From JAWLDB01 sp041686915 (GTDB lineage: Bacteria > Bacillota > UBA994 > UBA5500), in NCBI GenBank assembly GCA_041686915.1, contig JAWLDB010000023.1, positions 1-22,450 of the forward strand: 22,450 bases of DNA. Reading direction: 5' to 3'. The notes below the pieces were generated by a model that saw nothing but the letters and a program-made list of their open reading frames with translations, did no database searches and was not told where the DNA came from. The translations under genes and the position numbers were made by a program. Below, piece by piece: positions 5,857 through 13,691 of the stretch. Positions within the stretch are counted from its first letter, which is position 1. Every line of letters starts with the position of its first letter.

Positions 5857-8511
5857 GTGAAAACTTTGGAGTTGCGCATTTTTGAAGGGCGCAACGTATA
5901 TACGCACCGTCCTGCTGTTAGGGCCTTGGTAGACTTACAGGAGTTGGTCGGCAAGGAAAGCCGTGATTTTGTGGGCTTTAACGACAAGCTGCTAACCTTG
6001 CTCCCCGGTCTCAGGTCACATGGGTGTGCTTCACGCAACCATGGTGGCTTTGTGGGGCGACTACAGGAAGGCACATACTTTGGACACATTCTTGAGCATA
6101 TCGTGTTGGAATTGCAGGCAATGCTGGGTGTTGGAACAAGCTACGGCAAGACCAGGGCAACCAATCAGCCAGGTGTCTATGAGGTTGTCTTCGAATGCAA
6201 GGCTCCCGGAATAGCGTCCTTGGTGCTGCAAACTGGCATCCATGTTATTAATGCAGCCCTAGGGCGATGCAGCATCAGGCTTGATGAGCAGCTTCAGCTG
6301 TTGCGGAAGGAGCTCGGGAAAACTCAGCTCGGACCGAGCACTGCAGCCCTCAGGGATGCAGCCGTCAGACGAGGGATCAGTGTCTCACGTATCGGCCAAG
6401 GCTCTTTGCTGCAGCTTGGTACAGGCAAATATCAGAAACGTGTGCAGGCTACACTGACTAGCGATACTAGTTGTATTGCGGCTGATATAGTAGGTGACAA
6501 ATCGCTGACCAAGGAAGTGCTGCGGGCAGCAGGCATACCTGTTCCTCGCGGCAAAATGGTTGGCTCGATTGAAGAAGCGTTAGAGGCTTGGAGGCAGATG
6601 GGCTTCCCAGTTGTGGTGAAACCTTGCGACGGTAACCAAGGCAAGGGAGTATCGCTCAATCTCAGCTCTGAAGATGACTTGGCACAAGCCTTTACCATCG
6701 CTAGCCGGTATAGCAATCAGATCCTGATTGAGGAGTACATCCAGGGCAAGCACTATAGATTGCTCGTGGTTGGTGGCAGGTTAATTGCTGCCTCTGAGCG
6801 CATTCCTGCCCACGTGGTTGGCGATGGCAGCAGCACTGTTCACCAACTGATAGAGCAGACAAATTCCGACCCGTTGCGTGGCCATGACCACGAAAAGCCA
6901 TTAACGCGGGTGGTAGTCGACGACGTGGTCAGAACAGTACTTTGCAGGCAGGGCTTCACGTTATCATCTGTACCCCTGCAGGGCACTACAGTATGGCTGC
7001 GAGAAAATGCAAACCTCAGTACAGGTGGTACAGCCATAGATGTTACTGACCGGGTGCATCCGCAGGTTGCCGACATCATGGTTCGGGCAGTTAGTCTGGT
7101 TGGCCTTGATGTAGCCGGTGTCGACTTAGTTACCTCTGATATCAGCCGGCCTTTTGAGGAAAACTGTGGAGCAATCATTGAGATTAACGCTGCTCCTGGC
7201 ATTAGAATGCATCACTACCCAATTGAGGGACAAAGCAGGGACGTCGCTGCTGCAATAGTTGACAACCTGTTTCCGGATGGGGTAAGAAGCGAAATACCTA
7301 TCGTTGCGGTTACCGGCACCAATGGCAAGACAACCACCAGTCGTCTAATCGCGCACGTTCTACGCCAGCAGTACGGCGTTGTCGGTCTAACCACTACAGA
7401 CGGCATCTATCTTAACAGCCAATGCATCGTCACGGGAGATACCACTGGTCCATGGAGTAGCAGGGTGGTGCTGAATGACCCGTCTGTTGATGTGGCAGTC
7501 CTTGAGCTTGCGCGTGGAGGCTTATTACGCGGTGGTCTAGCTTATCAGGTAAGCGACGTGGCTGTTCTCACCAACATCACAGAGGATCATCTTGGCCAGG
7601 ATAACCTGGAGGATATGCGCGACCTGGTCTGGGTCAAATCGCTGGTGTTGGAAGCTGTACGTGAGGACGGATACGCCGTTGTCAATGCGGACGACCCATT
7701 TAGCTTGCAGGCAATGGAAAGGGCGAACAGCCAGCTTATTCTCTTTAGCCTGCAATCGGACAACATTCATGTCCGTCGCCATCTGGGCGCAGGAGGACAC
7801 GCGGTTTTCGCCCGGCAAGGGACAATCTGTCTCGCCCGGGGTAACGAATGCACCCCGCTGATCCATCTCTGTGACGTGCCAATCACCTTCAATGCGTCAG
7901 CTCAGCATAACGTAGCCAATGCCTTGGCCGCGTGTGCAGCTCTTATAGGCCTTGGCATAGACGTTGAGCAAATCAGGCGTGGCTTAGCCAGCTTCTTGCC
8001 CGATGCCAGCCACAACCCTGGAAGGCAGAACTTGTTGGCTGTAGGCGATTGTACTGTGATGGTCGATTACGCTCACAATGTAGCAGGCATCCAAAGCATC
8101 GTGCAAATGGCTCGCGGATTGACAACGAATCGCCTGATAGGAGTAGTTGCTGTTCCTGGAGATCGCCACTCCGCCAGCATTTACCGGGCGGGGCAGGCTG
8201 CCGGTAGAGGTTTTGACCAGTTGTTCATCAAAGAGGATCAGGACAAGCGGGGACGTGCGCCAGGTGAGGTGGCAGAAATCCTACGCCAAGCGGCGACTGA
8301 TGCAGGCATGCATCCGCAGTTGGTCAGCACTCATCTGCATGAGTCGGAAGCTGTGCAAGCAGCCATGGCCGTTGCCCAGCCGGGCGATATGGTGGTCATC
8401 CTCTATGAAAAACTGGCCTTGACAATGTCTATATTGCAGGAAATACGCCAAGAAATGGAGACGCGTGGGCGCAAAGCTTACGTAGTCGCGGGTGTTGTCA
8501 AACCTTCATGA
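5857..8511 (+). CDS. cphA: Cyanophycin synthetase (CphA1 type)
   Basis: The enzyme builds cyanophycin by ATP-dependent alternating addition of Asp to the backbone and Arg to each Asp side chain. The product has 884 residues, normal for CphA1. Its N-terminal domain covers ~1-170. An ATP-grasp domain (~215-475) includes KPCDGNQGKG from K255, and ends near EINAAPGIRMH. The Mur-ligase-like domain (~480-884) has a P-loop GTNGKTTT at 487-494 and the ARGGLLRGGL and VDYAHN motifs. All three parts align well with cyanobacterial CphA1, so both ligation activities are expected. The start is GTG at 5857, ten bases after GGGAGG. Its stop codon is part of the terminator stem. Primer dependence cannot be judged from the sequence. 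Confidence 0.96.
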   Translation: MKTLELRIFEGRNVYTHRPAVRALVDLQELVGKESRDFVGFNDKLLTLLPGLRSHGCASRNHGGFVGRLQEGTYFGHILEHIVLELQAMLGVGTSYGKTRATNQPGVYEVVFECKAPGIASLVLQTGIHVINAALGRCSIRLDEQLQLLRKELGKTQLGPSTAALRDAAVRRGISVSRIGQGSLLQLGTGKYQKRVQATLTSDTSCIAADIVGDKSLTKEVLRAAGIPVPRGKMVGSIEEALEAWRQMGFPVVVKPCDGNQGKGVSLNLSSEDDLAQAFTIASRYSNQILIEEYIQGKHYRLLVVGGRLIAASERIPAHVVGDGSSTVHQLIEQTNSDPLRGHDHEKPLTRVVVDDVVRTVLCRQGFTLSSVPLQGTTVWLRENANLSTGGTAIDVTDRVHPQVADIMVRAVSLVGLDVAGVDLVTSDISRPFEENCGAIIEINAAPGIRMHHYPIEGQSRDVAAAIVDNLFPDGVRSEIPIVAVTGTNGKTTTSRLIAHVLRQQYGVVGLTTTDGIYLNSQCIVTGDTTGPWSSRVVLNDPSVDVAVLELARGGLLRGGLAYQVSDVAVLTNITEDHLGQDNLEDMRDLVWVKSLVLEAVREDGYAVVNADDPFSLQAMERANSQLILFSLQSDNIHVRRHLGAGGHAVFARQGTICLARGNECTPLIHLCDVPITFNASAQHNVANALAACAALIGLGIDVEQIRRGLASFLPDASHNPGRQNLLAVGDCTVMVDYAHNVAGIQSIVQMARGLTTNRLIGVVAVPGDRHSASIYRAGQAAGRGFDQLFIKEDQDKRGRAPGEVAEILRQAATDAGMHPQLVSTHLHESEAVQAAMAVAQPGDMVVILYEKLALTMSILQEIRQEMETRGRKAYVVAGVVKPS

Positions 8512-8534
8512 GCCGCATTCAGCGGCTCTTTTTT
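8510..8534 (+). terminator. Intrinsic terminator of cphBA
   Basis: Stem GAGCCGC (8510-8516) / GCGGCTC (8522-8528), loop ATTCA, then six T. The stem begins inside the cphA stop codon. Confidence 0.92.
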
Positions 8535-8575
8535 CTTGTCCAGGCTTGTACTAAAATAAGGTGGAGGTGAGTCAG

Positions 8576-9448
8576 ATGACCATAAGGGAGTTGGCTCCGG
8601 CCAAGATAAACCTGTTTCTGCAGGTATTAGGTAGGCGGACAGACAACTATCATGAGTTGGTAACCGTCTTTCAGACCATAAGTCTCCATGATGAAGTTGA
8701 GTTGGAACCATGCAGCCATGGCATACAACTAATCTGCGATGCATCAGATCTACCAGCAGGCTCTGAGAATCTGGCCTACCGCGCTGCCGCACTGCTACTG
8801 CCGCGAACCGCAGGTGGGGTTGTCATTCGGCTCAAAAAGACGATCCCGTGGCAAGCTGGCCTAGGGGGTGGAAGCTCAGATGCTGCTGCGGTCTTGCGCG
8901 GGTTGAACGGGCTCTGGGAATTAGGCATGTCCAGTTCAGAACTTGCTGAGCTTGCTGCCCAACTGGGGTCTGATGTGCCGTTCTTCGTCTACGGTGGAAC
9001 CGCAGTGGGAACAGGTAGAGGAGAACTGATTCAGCCCCTACACCTGTCTATCAGTTTGCACTTGCTGGTTGTGAAGCCTCCCTTCGGGCTTTCGACACCG
9101 GCTGTGTTTAGAAGCTATCGTCCGCTGCTGGCTGAGGCACCTAGTGTCGACGAGTTCCTCCAGGCACTGAACTCTGGTGACCAGACGCTTATTGGCAAGC
9201 TCCTGCATAACGACTTGGAGGCCGCCGCCTTCGAGCTCAGGCCGGAGTTGGCACAGTTAAAAGAAAAGCTGCTGCAGAACGGCGCTCTCGGTTGTCTGCT
9301 GTCCGGAAGCGGCTCAAGCCTGTTTGCCATTCTACCGCAGGGCTATGATGCAGATCAGTGGTTAGGTCTATTACCTAATGGTTTTCGGGGCTTTTTGTGC
9401 ATACCTGAAAAAGGAAATCGGGCGCTTGCCGCCGAATGTATTGTATAA
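8576..9448 (+). CDS. ispE: 4-diphosphocytidyl-2-C-methyl-D-erythritol kinase
   Basis: GHMP-family kinase that phosphorylates CDP-methylerythritol at the 2-hydroxyl in the MEP pathway to isoprenoid precursors. The product has 290 residues from ATG 8576. K10 lies in APAKINL, the ATP-binding loop GLGGGSSDAA is at 95-104, and D133 lies in GSDVPFF; K10 and D133 are the conserved catalytic pair. A C-terminal motif LSGSGSS is also present. The ATG has GGAGGTGA six bases upstream; an in-frame GTG at 8561 lies before the SD and is unlikely. It directly follows the cphBA terminator, and ispE next to purR and spoVG is the conserved Firmicute context. Its stop is 47 bp before the GntR-type regulator gene. 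Confidence 0.96.
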   Translation: MTIRELAPAKINLFLQVLGRRTDNYHELVTVFQTISLHDEVELEPCSHGIQLICDASDLPAGSENLAYRAAALLLPRTAGGVVIRLKKTIPWQAGLGGGSSDAAAVLRGLNGLWELGMSSSELAELAAQLGSDVPFFVYGGTAVGTGRGELIQPLHLSISLHLLVVKPPFGLSTPAVFRSYRPLLAEAPSVDEFLQALNSGDQTLIGKLLHNDLEAAAFELRPELAQLKEKLLQNGALGCLLSGSGSSLFAILPQGYDADQWLGLLPNGFRGFLCIPEKGNRALAAECIV

Positions 9449-9465
9449 TGTATGCTAGAGACAAT

Positions 9466-9478
9466 ATGCCATTGGCAT
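9466..9478. promoter_or_regulatory. Palindrome ATGCCATTGGCAT upstream of the GntR gene (possible operator)
   Basis: A perfect 13-bp palindrome lies 18-30 bp before the GntR-family start codon, the position expected of an autoregulatory operator. The core CCAWTGG also occurs at 4983-4989 and 5020-5026 around the cphB start. Operator function is only inferred. Confidence 0.3.
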
Positions 9479-9495
9479 CATGTTGGAGGTAAGCT

Positions 9496-10179
9496 ATGTC
9501 AGAACGATTGATCCCAGTTAAGCTGGACAATTATAAGCCACTTCGGGAGATAGTGTTTGAGCACCTGCGGGAGGCAATCATCAAAGGCGTCCTCAAACCA
9601 GGCGAGCGACTGATGGAAATGCAGTTGGCTGAAGAAATGGGTGTCAGCCGTACGCCTGTCCGTGAAGCAATCCGCAAACTGGAGCTCGAGGGTCTGGTTA
9701 TCATGGTGCCACGACGCGGTGCCTACGTTTCCGACCTTAGCATCAAGGACGTCGCAGAGACCTTTGAGATTCGTGGGGCTCTCGAGGCAATGGCTGCTGG
9801 CTTAGCCGCGGAGAGAATCAACGATGATGAGTTGGAAGAAATCGAACGCATCCTGGTCAAAATCAGTGAAAGCATAGAGAAAAATGATATTAAGGCAGTT
9901 ATTGAGCATGATGAGTCTTTCCATGCCATACTGTATAAAGCCAGCCATAATGACAGGTTGGTGCAGATTATCAGCAATTTGCGGGAGCACATACAGCGTT
10001 TTCGCAGCACATCGCTAACTGCACCAGGCCGCCTGAAGGCAGTACTATTTGAACATCGTCAGATTGCTGAGGCAATATCCGAACGCAATGCGGAACTGGC
10101 TCAACGCCTGGCGCAGGAGCACATTGAAAATGCCGAAAACGCCTTGATGGAATGGATAAAGGAGCATAAAGAAGTATAG
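9496..10179 (+). CDS. GntR-family regulator, FadR/FCD subfamily
   Basis: Cytosolic transcription factor of 227 residues. A winged helix-turn-helix (~15-78) includes the recognition region GVSRTPVREAIRKLE and the wing VPRRGAYVSD. An all-helical FCD ligand-binding domain (~85-215) carries D139, H143, H187 and H209, spaced as the metal site of metal-binding FCD proteins. Such regulators usually sense a carboxylate metabolite through the bound metal. The ATG at 9496 follows GGAGG. Its stop is 41 bp before the nucleotidyltransferase gene, so the two may be co-transcribed. The ligand and targets are unknown; the neighbouring cphBA, nucleotidyltransferase and purR genes are candidates only by proximity. 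Confidence 0.93.
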   Translation: MSERLIPVKLDNYKPLREIVFEHLREAIIKGVLKPGERLMEMQLAEEMGVSRTPVREAIRKLELEGLVIMVPRRGAYVSDLSIKDVAETFEIRGALEAMAAGLAAERINDDELEEIERILVKISESIEKNDIKAVIEHDESFHAILYKASHNDRLVQIISNLREHIQRFRSTSLTAPGRLKAVLFEHRQIAEAISERNAELAQRLAQEHIENAENALMEWIKEHKEV

Positions 10180-10220
10180 AGCGTTCGGGATAACCTGTGT
10201 TTACAGGAGGAGGTTGGTGT

Positions 10221-10982
10221 ATGCACGCAATAGTGATAGCTGGCAGTGGGAAGTCGGAGACCCTTGCATCCAGTTATGGTTTCACTAATAAGGCGCTACT
10301 GCCGATCAATGACGTGCCCATGATCTCATATGTGCTGGACGCCCTGGTGAAGTGCCAGAGCATTCAACAGATTGTTGTAGTGGGTCCAGTTGATCAACTT
10401 TCGGCGTTTGCTCCGGAACAGGTTAAGCTGCTGCCGGAGACAGGTGATGCCATTCAAAACGTACTGGACGCACTCAAGTTTTTGCCGGGTGAGCAAAAGG
10501 TAATGCTCTGCACATCGGATATCCCGATGATTACCCCGGAGGCTCTGGATGCGATATTCTCCGCGGTAGGTGCCAAAGAGGCCGATCTCTATTATCCCAT
10601 CATCAGTCGACAGGACTGTGAGCGCCGGTATCCTGGCGTGAAGCGAACCTACGTTAAACTGACCGAAGGCGAGTATACCGGTGGCAACATTTTCGTCGTT
10701 AATCCGGAGAAAGCAGTTCCGTTGGCGGCGACCTTCCGCCGCTTGATGCAGTCACGCAAGCAGCCACTTAAGATGCTAATGGTCTTCGGTATCCCAGGTG
10801 TGGTCTTTGCGCTTAAGCTGCTGACGGGACTGCTGACTGTCGGTGAGTTGGAGCAGAAGATGTCAAAGATCTTGCAGCTCCGTGGTGCAGCAGTTTTCTG
10901 TTCTTACCCGGAGGTAGGGACAGATGTTGATAAGGATAGTGACTTGGAGCTGGCCCGACGGGTCTTGGCGGTGGGCAGCTAG
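10221..10982 (+). CDS. MobA-like nucleotidyltransferase (NTP-transferase fold)
   Basis: Glycosyltransferase-A-fold protein of 253 residues. The N-terminal HAIVIAGSGKSE, followed by NKALLPINDVPMISYVLDAL, is the nucleotide-binding core. A later CTSDIPMITPEALD supplies the acidic metal-binding motif, and TGGNIFVVNPE matches the substrate region. Related enzymes transfer nucleotides to molybdopterin, sugars or phospho-substrates; the substrate here is not identifiable. A hydrophobic stretch near residues 185-210 suggests membrane association rather than a clear transmembrane helix. ATG 10221 is chosen because AGGAGGAGG lies just upstream; an in-frame GTG at 10197 precedes the SD. The gene sits between the GntR gene and purR, 11 bp from purR, so it is probably in the same transcript. 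Confidence 0.85.
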   Translation: MHAIVIAGSGKSETLASSYGFTNKALLPINDVPMISYVLDALVKCQSIQQIVVVGPVDQLSAFAPEQVKLLPETGDAIQNVLDALKFLPGEQKVMLCTSDIPMITPEALDAIFSAVGAKEADLYYPIISRQDCERRYPGVKRTYVKLTEGEYTGGNIFVVNPEKAVPLAATFRRLMQSRKQPLKMLMVFGIPGVVFALKLLTGLLTVGELEQKMSKILQLRGAAVFCSYPEVGTDVDKDSDLELARRVLAVGS

Positions 10983-10993
10983 TAGGAGGTTAT

Positions 10994-11866
10994 GTGGTGG
11001 ACAAGCTCGGAAAAGGGGAGCGGACTGCGGTTTTGGCTCGCCTGTTATGCGGCAAGCCTAATCAGCTAATTTCACTATCGGAGTTGGCTGATAGCCTGAA
11101 CGCTGCCAAATCCACCCTTAGTGAAGATGCGGCCGCCATCAAGAAGGCGTTCAGTCAGTTGGATCTTGGTGTAATTGAGACCATCCCAGGTGCAAACGGC
11201 GGCATCCGCTGGCGTCCTGGCGGTAATGTCCAGTGGCAAACAAAGATTATCAACGATTTGTGTGCACAGCTCGCTGACCCGGCACGTATTTTGCCCGGAG
11301 GTTATCTCTTCACCAGCGACCTCTGTACAGATGCAAAACAGGTTGAACAGTTTGCGTCGCTCTTCGCGCACTTGTTTGCGGATCGAGAGCCTACTGTCGT
11401 GTTGACGGTGGAAATGAAAGGCATTACGTTGGCGTATGCAACTGCCAGGTATTTAGGGGTTCCGCTGGCAATAGCCCGAAAGGAACTGCCTGGTTCTCTG
11501 GAAGGATGGCCTCTGGTTATCCGGCAGGAGCGAACCGAGGGCCCCACCATTAACATTAATTATGAGACCGGGTCGCACAAGCGTGTGCAAACAATGGCTC
11601 TGCCACATCGCAGCTTGCCTAAGCAAGCCCGGGCGTTGATTATCGATGACTTCATGCGAGCCGGCGGTACCGCTCATGGTCTGGAAGAATTGGTGCAAGA
11701 ATTCGGTGGCACTACAGTTGGCTGCGGTGTTCTGGTCGCTACGCGCGAGCCCGAGCAAAAGCTGATTAACGACTATTTTGCCTTAGCCTTGCTCGAGAAC
11801 GTTGATGCAGATCAGCAGGTAGTCACAGTTAAGCCAGGCAATGTTATGCACAAAACTAACCGTTAG
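10994..11866 (+). CDS. purR: Purine operon repressor PurR (Bacillus type)
   Basis: Gram-positive PurR, unrelated to the LacI-type PurR of E. coli. The product has 290 residues. An N-terminal winged helix (~1-75) is followed by a phosphoribosyltransferase-fold domain. That domain has the PRPP-binding loop at residues 215-226 (LIIDDFMRAGGT). In B. subtilis it represses purine genes and PRPP releases it from DNA. The SD AGGAGGT ends at 10990. The GTG at 10994 is only three bases away, so the next in-frame GTG at 10997 is equally or more likely. prs, making PRPP, is downstream in this same conserved region. A perfect palindrome follows its stop. Confidence 0.95.
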   Translation: MVDKLGKGERTAVLARLLCGKPNQLISLSELADSLNAAKSTLSEDAAAIKKAFSQLDLGVIETIPGANGGIRWRPGGNVQWQTKIINDLCAQLADPARILPGGYLFTSDLCTDAKQVEQFASLFAHLFADREPTVVLTVEMKGITLAYATARYLGVPLAIARKELPGSLEGWPLVIRQERTEGPTININYETGSHKRVQTMALPHRSLPKQARALIIDDFMRAGGTAHGLEELVQEFGGTTVGCGVLVATREPEQKLINDYFALALLENVDADQQVVTVKPGNVMHKTNR

Positions 11867-11873
11867 AAAAACA

Positions 11874-11903
11874 AGAGGCTGATGGCAATTGCCATCAGCC
11901 TCT
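11874..11903. terminator. Perfect 30-bp palindrome between purR and the stress-protein gene
   Basis: AGAGGCTGATGGCAA and its exact reverse complement form a 30-bp palindrome between two convergent genes. On the minus strand it is followed by TGTTTTT, making a good terminator for the stress-protein gene. On the plus strand the T-tract is poor (AATGTTTG), so termination of purR there may be weaker. Confidence 0.8.
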
Positions 11904-11918
11904 AATGTTTGTTGGGTG

Positions 11919-12551
11919 TTACTCGTTATGAGTTTCGACGTCCTTGGCCCCATGTTCTCGCAAAACTTTAGCAGCTTCATCAGCCTTGTTTCCCGAGACA
12001 TGCACTATGGCCAAGATGTTGCCTTCACGGACCTTGTTCTCATAATGGCGACCACGTTCCTCTGGAATGCCCCAGTCAATCAACCCGCCAGCAATGCCGC
12101 CGGTAGCAGCGCCAGTCAGGGCTGCCGCAATAGGTCCAGCTGCGAGCAATGGGCCTACGCCAGGCACCGCCAACGCGCCTGCACCGAGTGCTAGGCCAGC
12201 CAAGCCGCCCCAGGTGGCGCCAGACAAAGCGCCGTCAGTAACTGTGTCAGCGTTTGTGAAAACTTCACCCGTGTCACCAGCGATGCCGGGACCACCAGCG
12301 CTAAAGTCACGGTTGTAGTAGCTGGACGCACTGATAGCTCCGCCGCCGCGAGTCGTATCTATGCGACCGCCGCCTTCGCCTTCGTCATGGCGGTTGCGGT
12401 CATCGCGACGGCCGTCACCACTGTGTCCACCGCCGTTGTTTTTTGCAACGATAGAAATCTCATTATCTCTGAAGCCACTCTCTCGCAAGCTGTTGACAGC
12501 CTTCTCTGCACTCTGTTCAGAGTTGAAAACGCCGATAACTGTCTTGTGCAA
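11919..12551 (-). CDS. General stress protein, YflT/17M-like, with glycine-zipper segment
   Basis: Product of 210 residues. Residues 3-37 (KTVIGVFNSEQSAEKAVNSL onward) match the heat-induced stress protein YflT/17M domain, a small beta-alpha-beta fold. A long Gly-, Asp- and Arg-rich polar linker follows (~38-107). Next comes a glycine-zipper hydrophobic segment (~108-158), then a second conserved module (~160-207) containing YENKVREGNILAIVHV. Proteins of this architecture are common in spore-formers and linked to general stress; no biochemical activity is established. The start is TTG at 12551, five bases after GGGAGTG. It is convergent with purR and divergent from spoVG, and is an insertion relative to the B. 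subtilis purR-yabJ-spoVG order. Confidence 0.85.
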   Translation of the reverse strand: MHKTVIGVFNSEQSAEKAVNSLRESGFRDNEISIVAKNNGGGHSGDGRRDDRNRHDEGEGGGRIDTTRGGGAISASSYYNRDFSAGGPGIAGDTGEVFTNADTVTDGALSGATWGGLAGLALGAGALAVPGVGPLLAAGPIAAALTGAATGGIAGGLIDWGIPEERGRHYENKVREGNILAIVHVSGNKADEAAKVLREHGAKDVETHNE

Positions 12552-12711
12552 AGCTTCACTCCCTTTCTGAGTTACAGGCCAAATGCGGCATTCGTGCCGT
12601 AGTTGCCTGCTGTCTTAGTGTTCGTCCCTACCTACTCGCATATACCGTCAAGTATTTTGGTGCTAAGCCAAAAAATAGCAAAAAAACTTTTCAAATCGTC
12701 AGATTTAATAA

Positions 12712-12737
12712 AGGGAAAAAGTTGACAAATGGAGAAT
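12712..12737 (+). promoter_or_regulatory. Candidate SigH promoter of spoVG
   Basis: AGGGAAAAA (12712-12720), a 12-bp spacer and AGAAT (12733-12737) resemble the SigH pattern (AGGAWWT, 10-12 bp, GAAT). The B. subtilis spoVG promoter is SigH-dependent. A TTGACA at 12722-12727 lies in the same stretch but has no sigma-A -10 at 17 bp. Confidence 0.45.
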
Positions 12738-12779
12738 AGGGCAATTGGAACACCCAAGAAGTGCGAAGGAGTGAATTGG

Positions 12780-13052
12780 ATGAACATCACCGATGTCCGT
12801 ATCCGCAAGATTAACACAGAAGGCCGCATGAAAGCTATTGTTTCCATTACCTTGGATGACGAGTTCGTCATACATGACGTCCGGGTAGTCGACGGTAACA
12901 ATGGTCTGTTCGTCGCCATGCCTAGCCGCAAGACTCCCGAAGGCGAATTCAGAGATATTGCTCATCCGATCAATTCCCAGACCCGCGAGCGGCTGCAGTT
13001 AGCGGTGTTGGACGCATATCACAAACAAATGGACACCACATCTGTTTCCTAA
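12780..13052 (+). CDS. spoVG: Septation/stage V sporulation protein SpoVG
   Basis: Small conserved protein of 90 residues, the usual length, starting MNITDVRIRK with the core VIHDVRVVDGNNGLFVAMPSR. Members bind nucleic acids site-specifically and affect septation, sporulation, capsule and virulence genes depending on species. The ATG at 12780 has a GAAGGAGTG SD; the longer reading frame from 12729 overlaps the putative promoter and is rejected. It is separated from glmU by the repeat-rich region, whereas in B. subtilis spoVG lies immediately before glmU (gcaD). Confidence 0.97.
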   Translation: MNITDVRIRKINTEGRMKAIVSITLDDEFVIHDVRVVDGNNGLFVAMPSRKTPEGEFRDIAHPINSQTRERLQLAVLDAYHKQMDTTSVS

Positions 13053-13078
13053 GAGCCTTAACAAAGGCTCTTTTTTTT
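13051..13078 (+). terminator. Intrinsic terminator of spoVG
   Basis: Nine-bp stem AAGAGCCTT / AAGGCTCTT with an AACA loop, running into eight T at 13071-13078. The stem begins inside the stop codon. Confidence 0.93.
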
Positions 13079-13133
13079 GCCCCTCTAACATGTCGCGATG
13101 TGCCTGGGGGTCTCGGGGACAATGCTGTTTTCC

Positions 13134-13159
13134 GTAGGGGGCGGATCCTATCCGTCCCG
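13134..13159 (+). repeat. REP-like hairpin repeat 1 (GTAG-first orientation)
   Basis: A 26-bp unit starting GTAGGGGGCGGAT, centre CCT, then ATCCGTCCCG. Its nine-bp stem has one G-T wobble. Compared with repeats 2 and 3, one stem pair is changed from C-G to T-A on both sides. Confidence 0.85.
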
Positions 13160-13568
13160 AAACCAAGAGTATTCGCCATTGTGCAACCTCCCCGCGAACG
13201 TGGCGGACCACATTTCTGAGGGTTTCGGGGCACCCAGGTTTGCTCCGGCACGCGATTGCGTAATGTATGAGCTCATTCACCCAGGGTCGCGGCAGAACTC
13301 GCCTGCGCGGCGCATCGTTAACGCTTCCAACTAACCCTGAGCTAAACCCACTTCTGCGCTCACCAGTCACAAGCTCAAACAGCTGCCGCTTTGTCCCCTG
13401 GGCTCTCTCGCTCCTTGATTGAACTTGGATATCTAAAGCGCCGGGAGCAAGCACCTGGGCCCCTCTCCTCGTAGGTCATGTGGTCCTACCAGTCCTGCTA
13501 TGAGCTCACCTCTTAAGCAGGCTAACGTTATCCTGAGCCTGCGTGAACCATCTAGCGGGCCTATTATT
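13160..13568. other. Unassigned DNA between REP repeats 1 and 2
   Basis: About 410 bp with no convincing gene on either strand. Short reading frames cross it, but none has an SD plus recognisable protein, and the longest (minus strand, 12999-13454) also crosses the spoVG terminator. TATGAGCTCA occurs at about 13266 and again at 13499. It may be decayed mobile DNA or an unrecognised structured RNA; I cannot assign it. Confidence 0.5.
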
Positions 13569-13594
13569 GTAGGGGACGGACCCTGTCCGTCCCG
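13569..13594 (+). repeat. REP-like hairpin repeat 2 (GTAG-first orientation)
   Basis: A 26-bp unit starting GTAGGGGACGGAC, centre CCT, then GTCCGTCCCG. The stem GGGACGGAC/GTCCGTCCC is perfect. It is the exact reverse complement of repeat 3 at 13976-14001. Confidence 0.92.
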
Positions 13595-13691
13595 CCTTAC
13601 CCCTACGTTTAGAGACGCCCCTCCAAGAGGGAAAACATAACCCTTGGCCGAACATACGTGTGAATTGATTAGATACCGGGAGGTCATCGCG

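Noticed and set aside
8536..8557. Promoter for ispE using TTGTCC and TAAAAT
   Set aside because: The spacing is only 10 bp, and the predicted start would cut into the SD.
10183..10188. GTTCGG before the nucleotidyltransferase-purR genes as a PurR box
   Set aside because: Only one half-site, and the flanking A/T pattern of the PurBox is not met; no second inverted copy nearby.
12999..13454. A 151-codon minus-strand reading frame crossing the spoVG 3' end and REP 1
   Set aside because: It runs through the spoVG coding end, its terminator and a REP hairpin; low-complexity Arg-rich translation with no family resemblance.
13644..13691. N-terminal extension of the RAYT fragment from GTG 13644
   Set aside because: The ATG at 13692 has a good SD and the usual family N-terminus; the extension is not conserved-looking.
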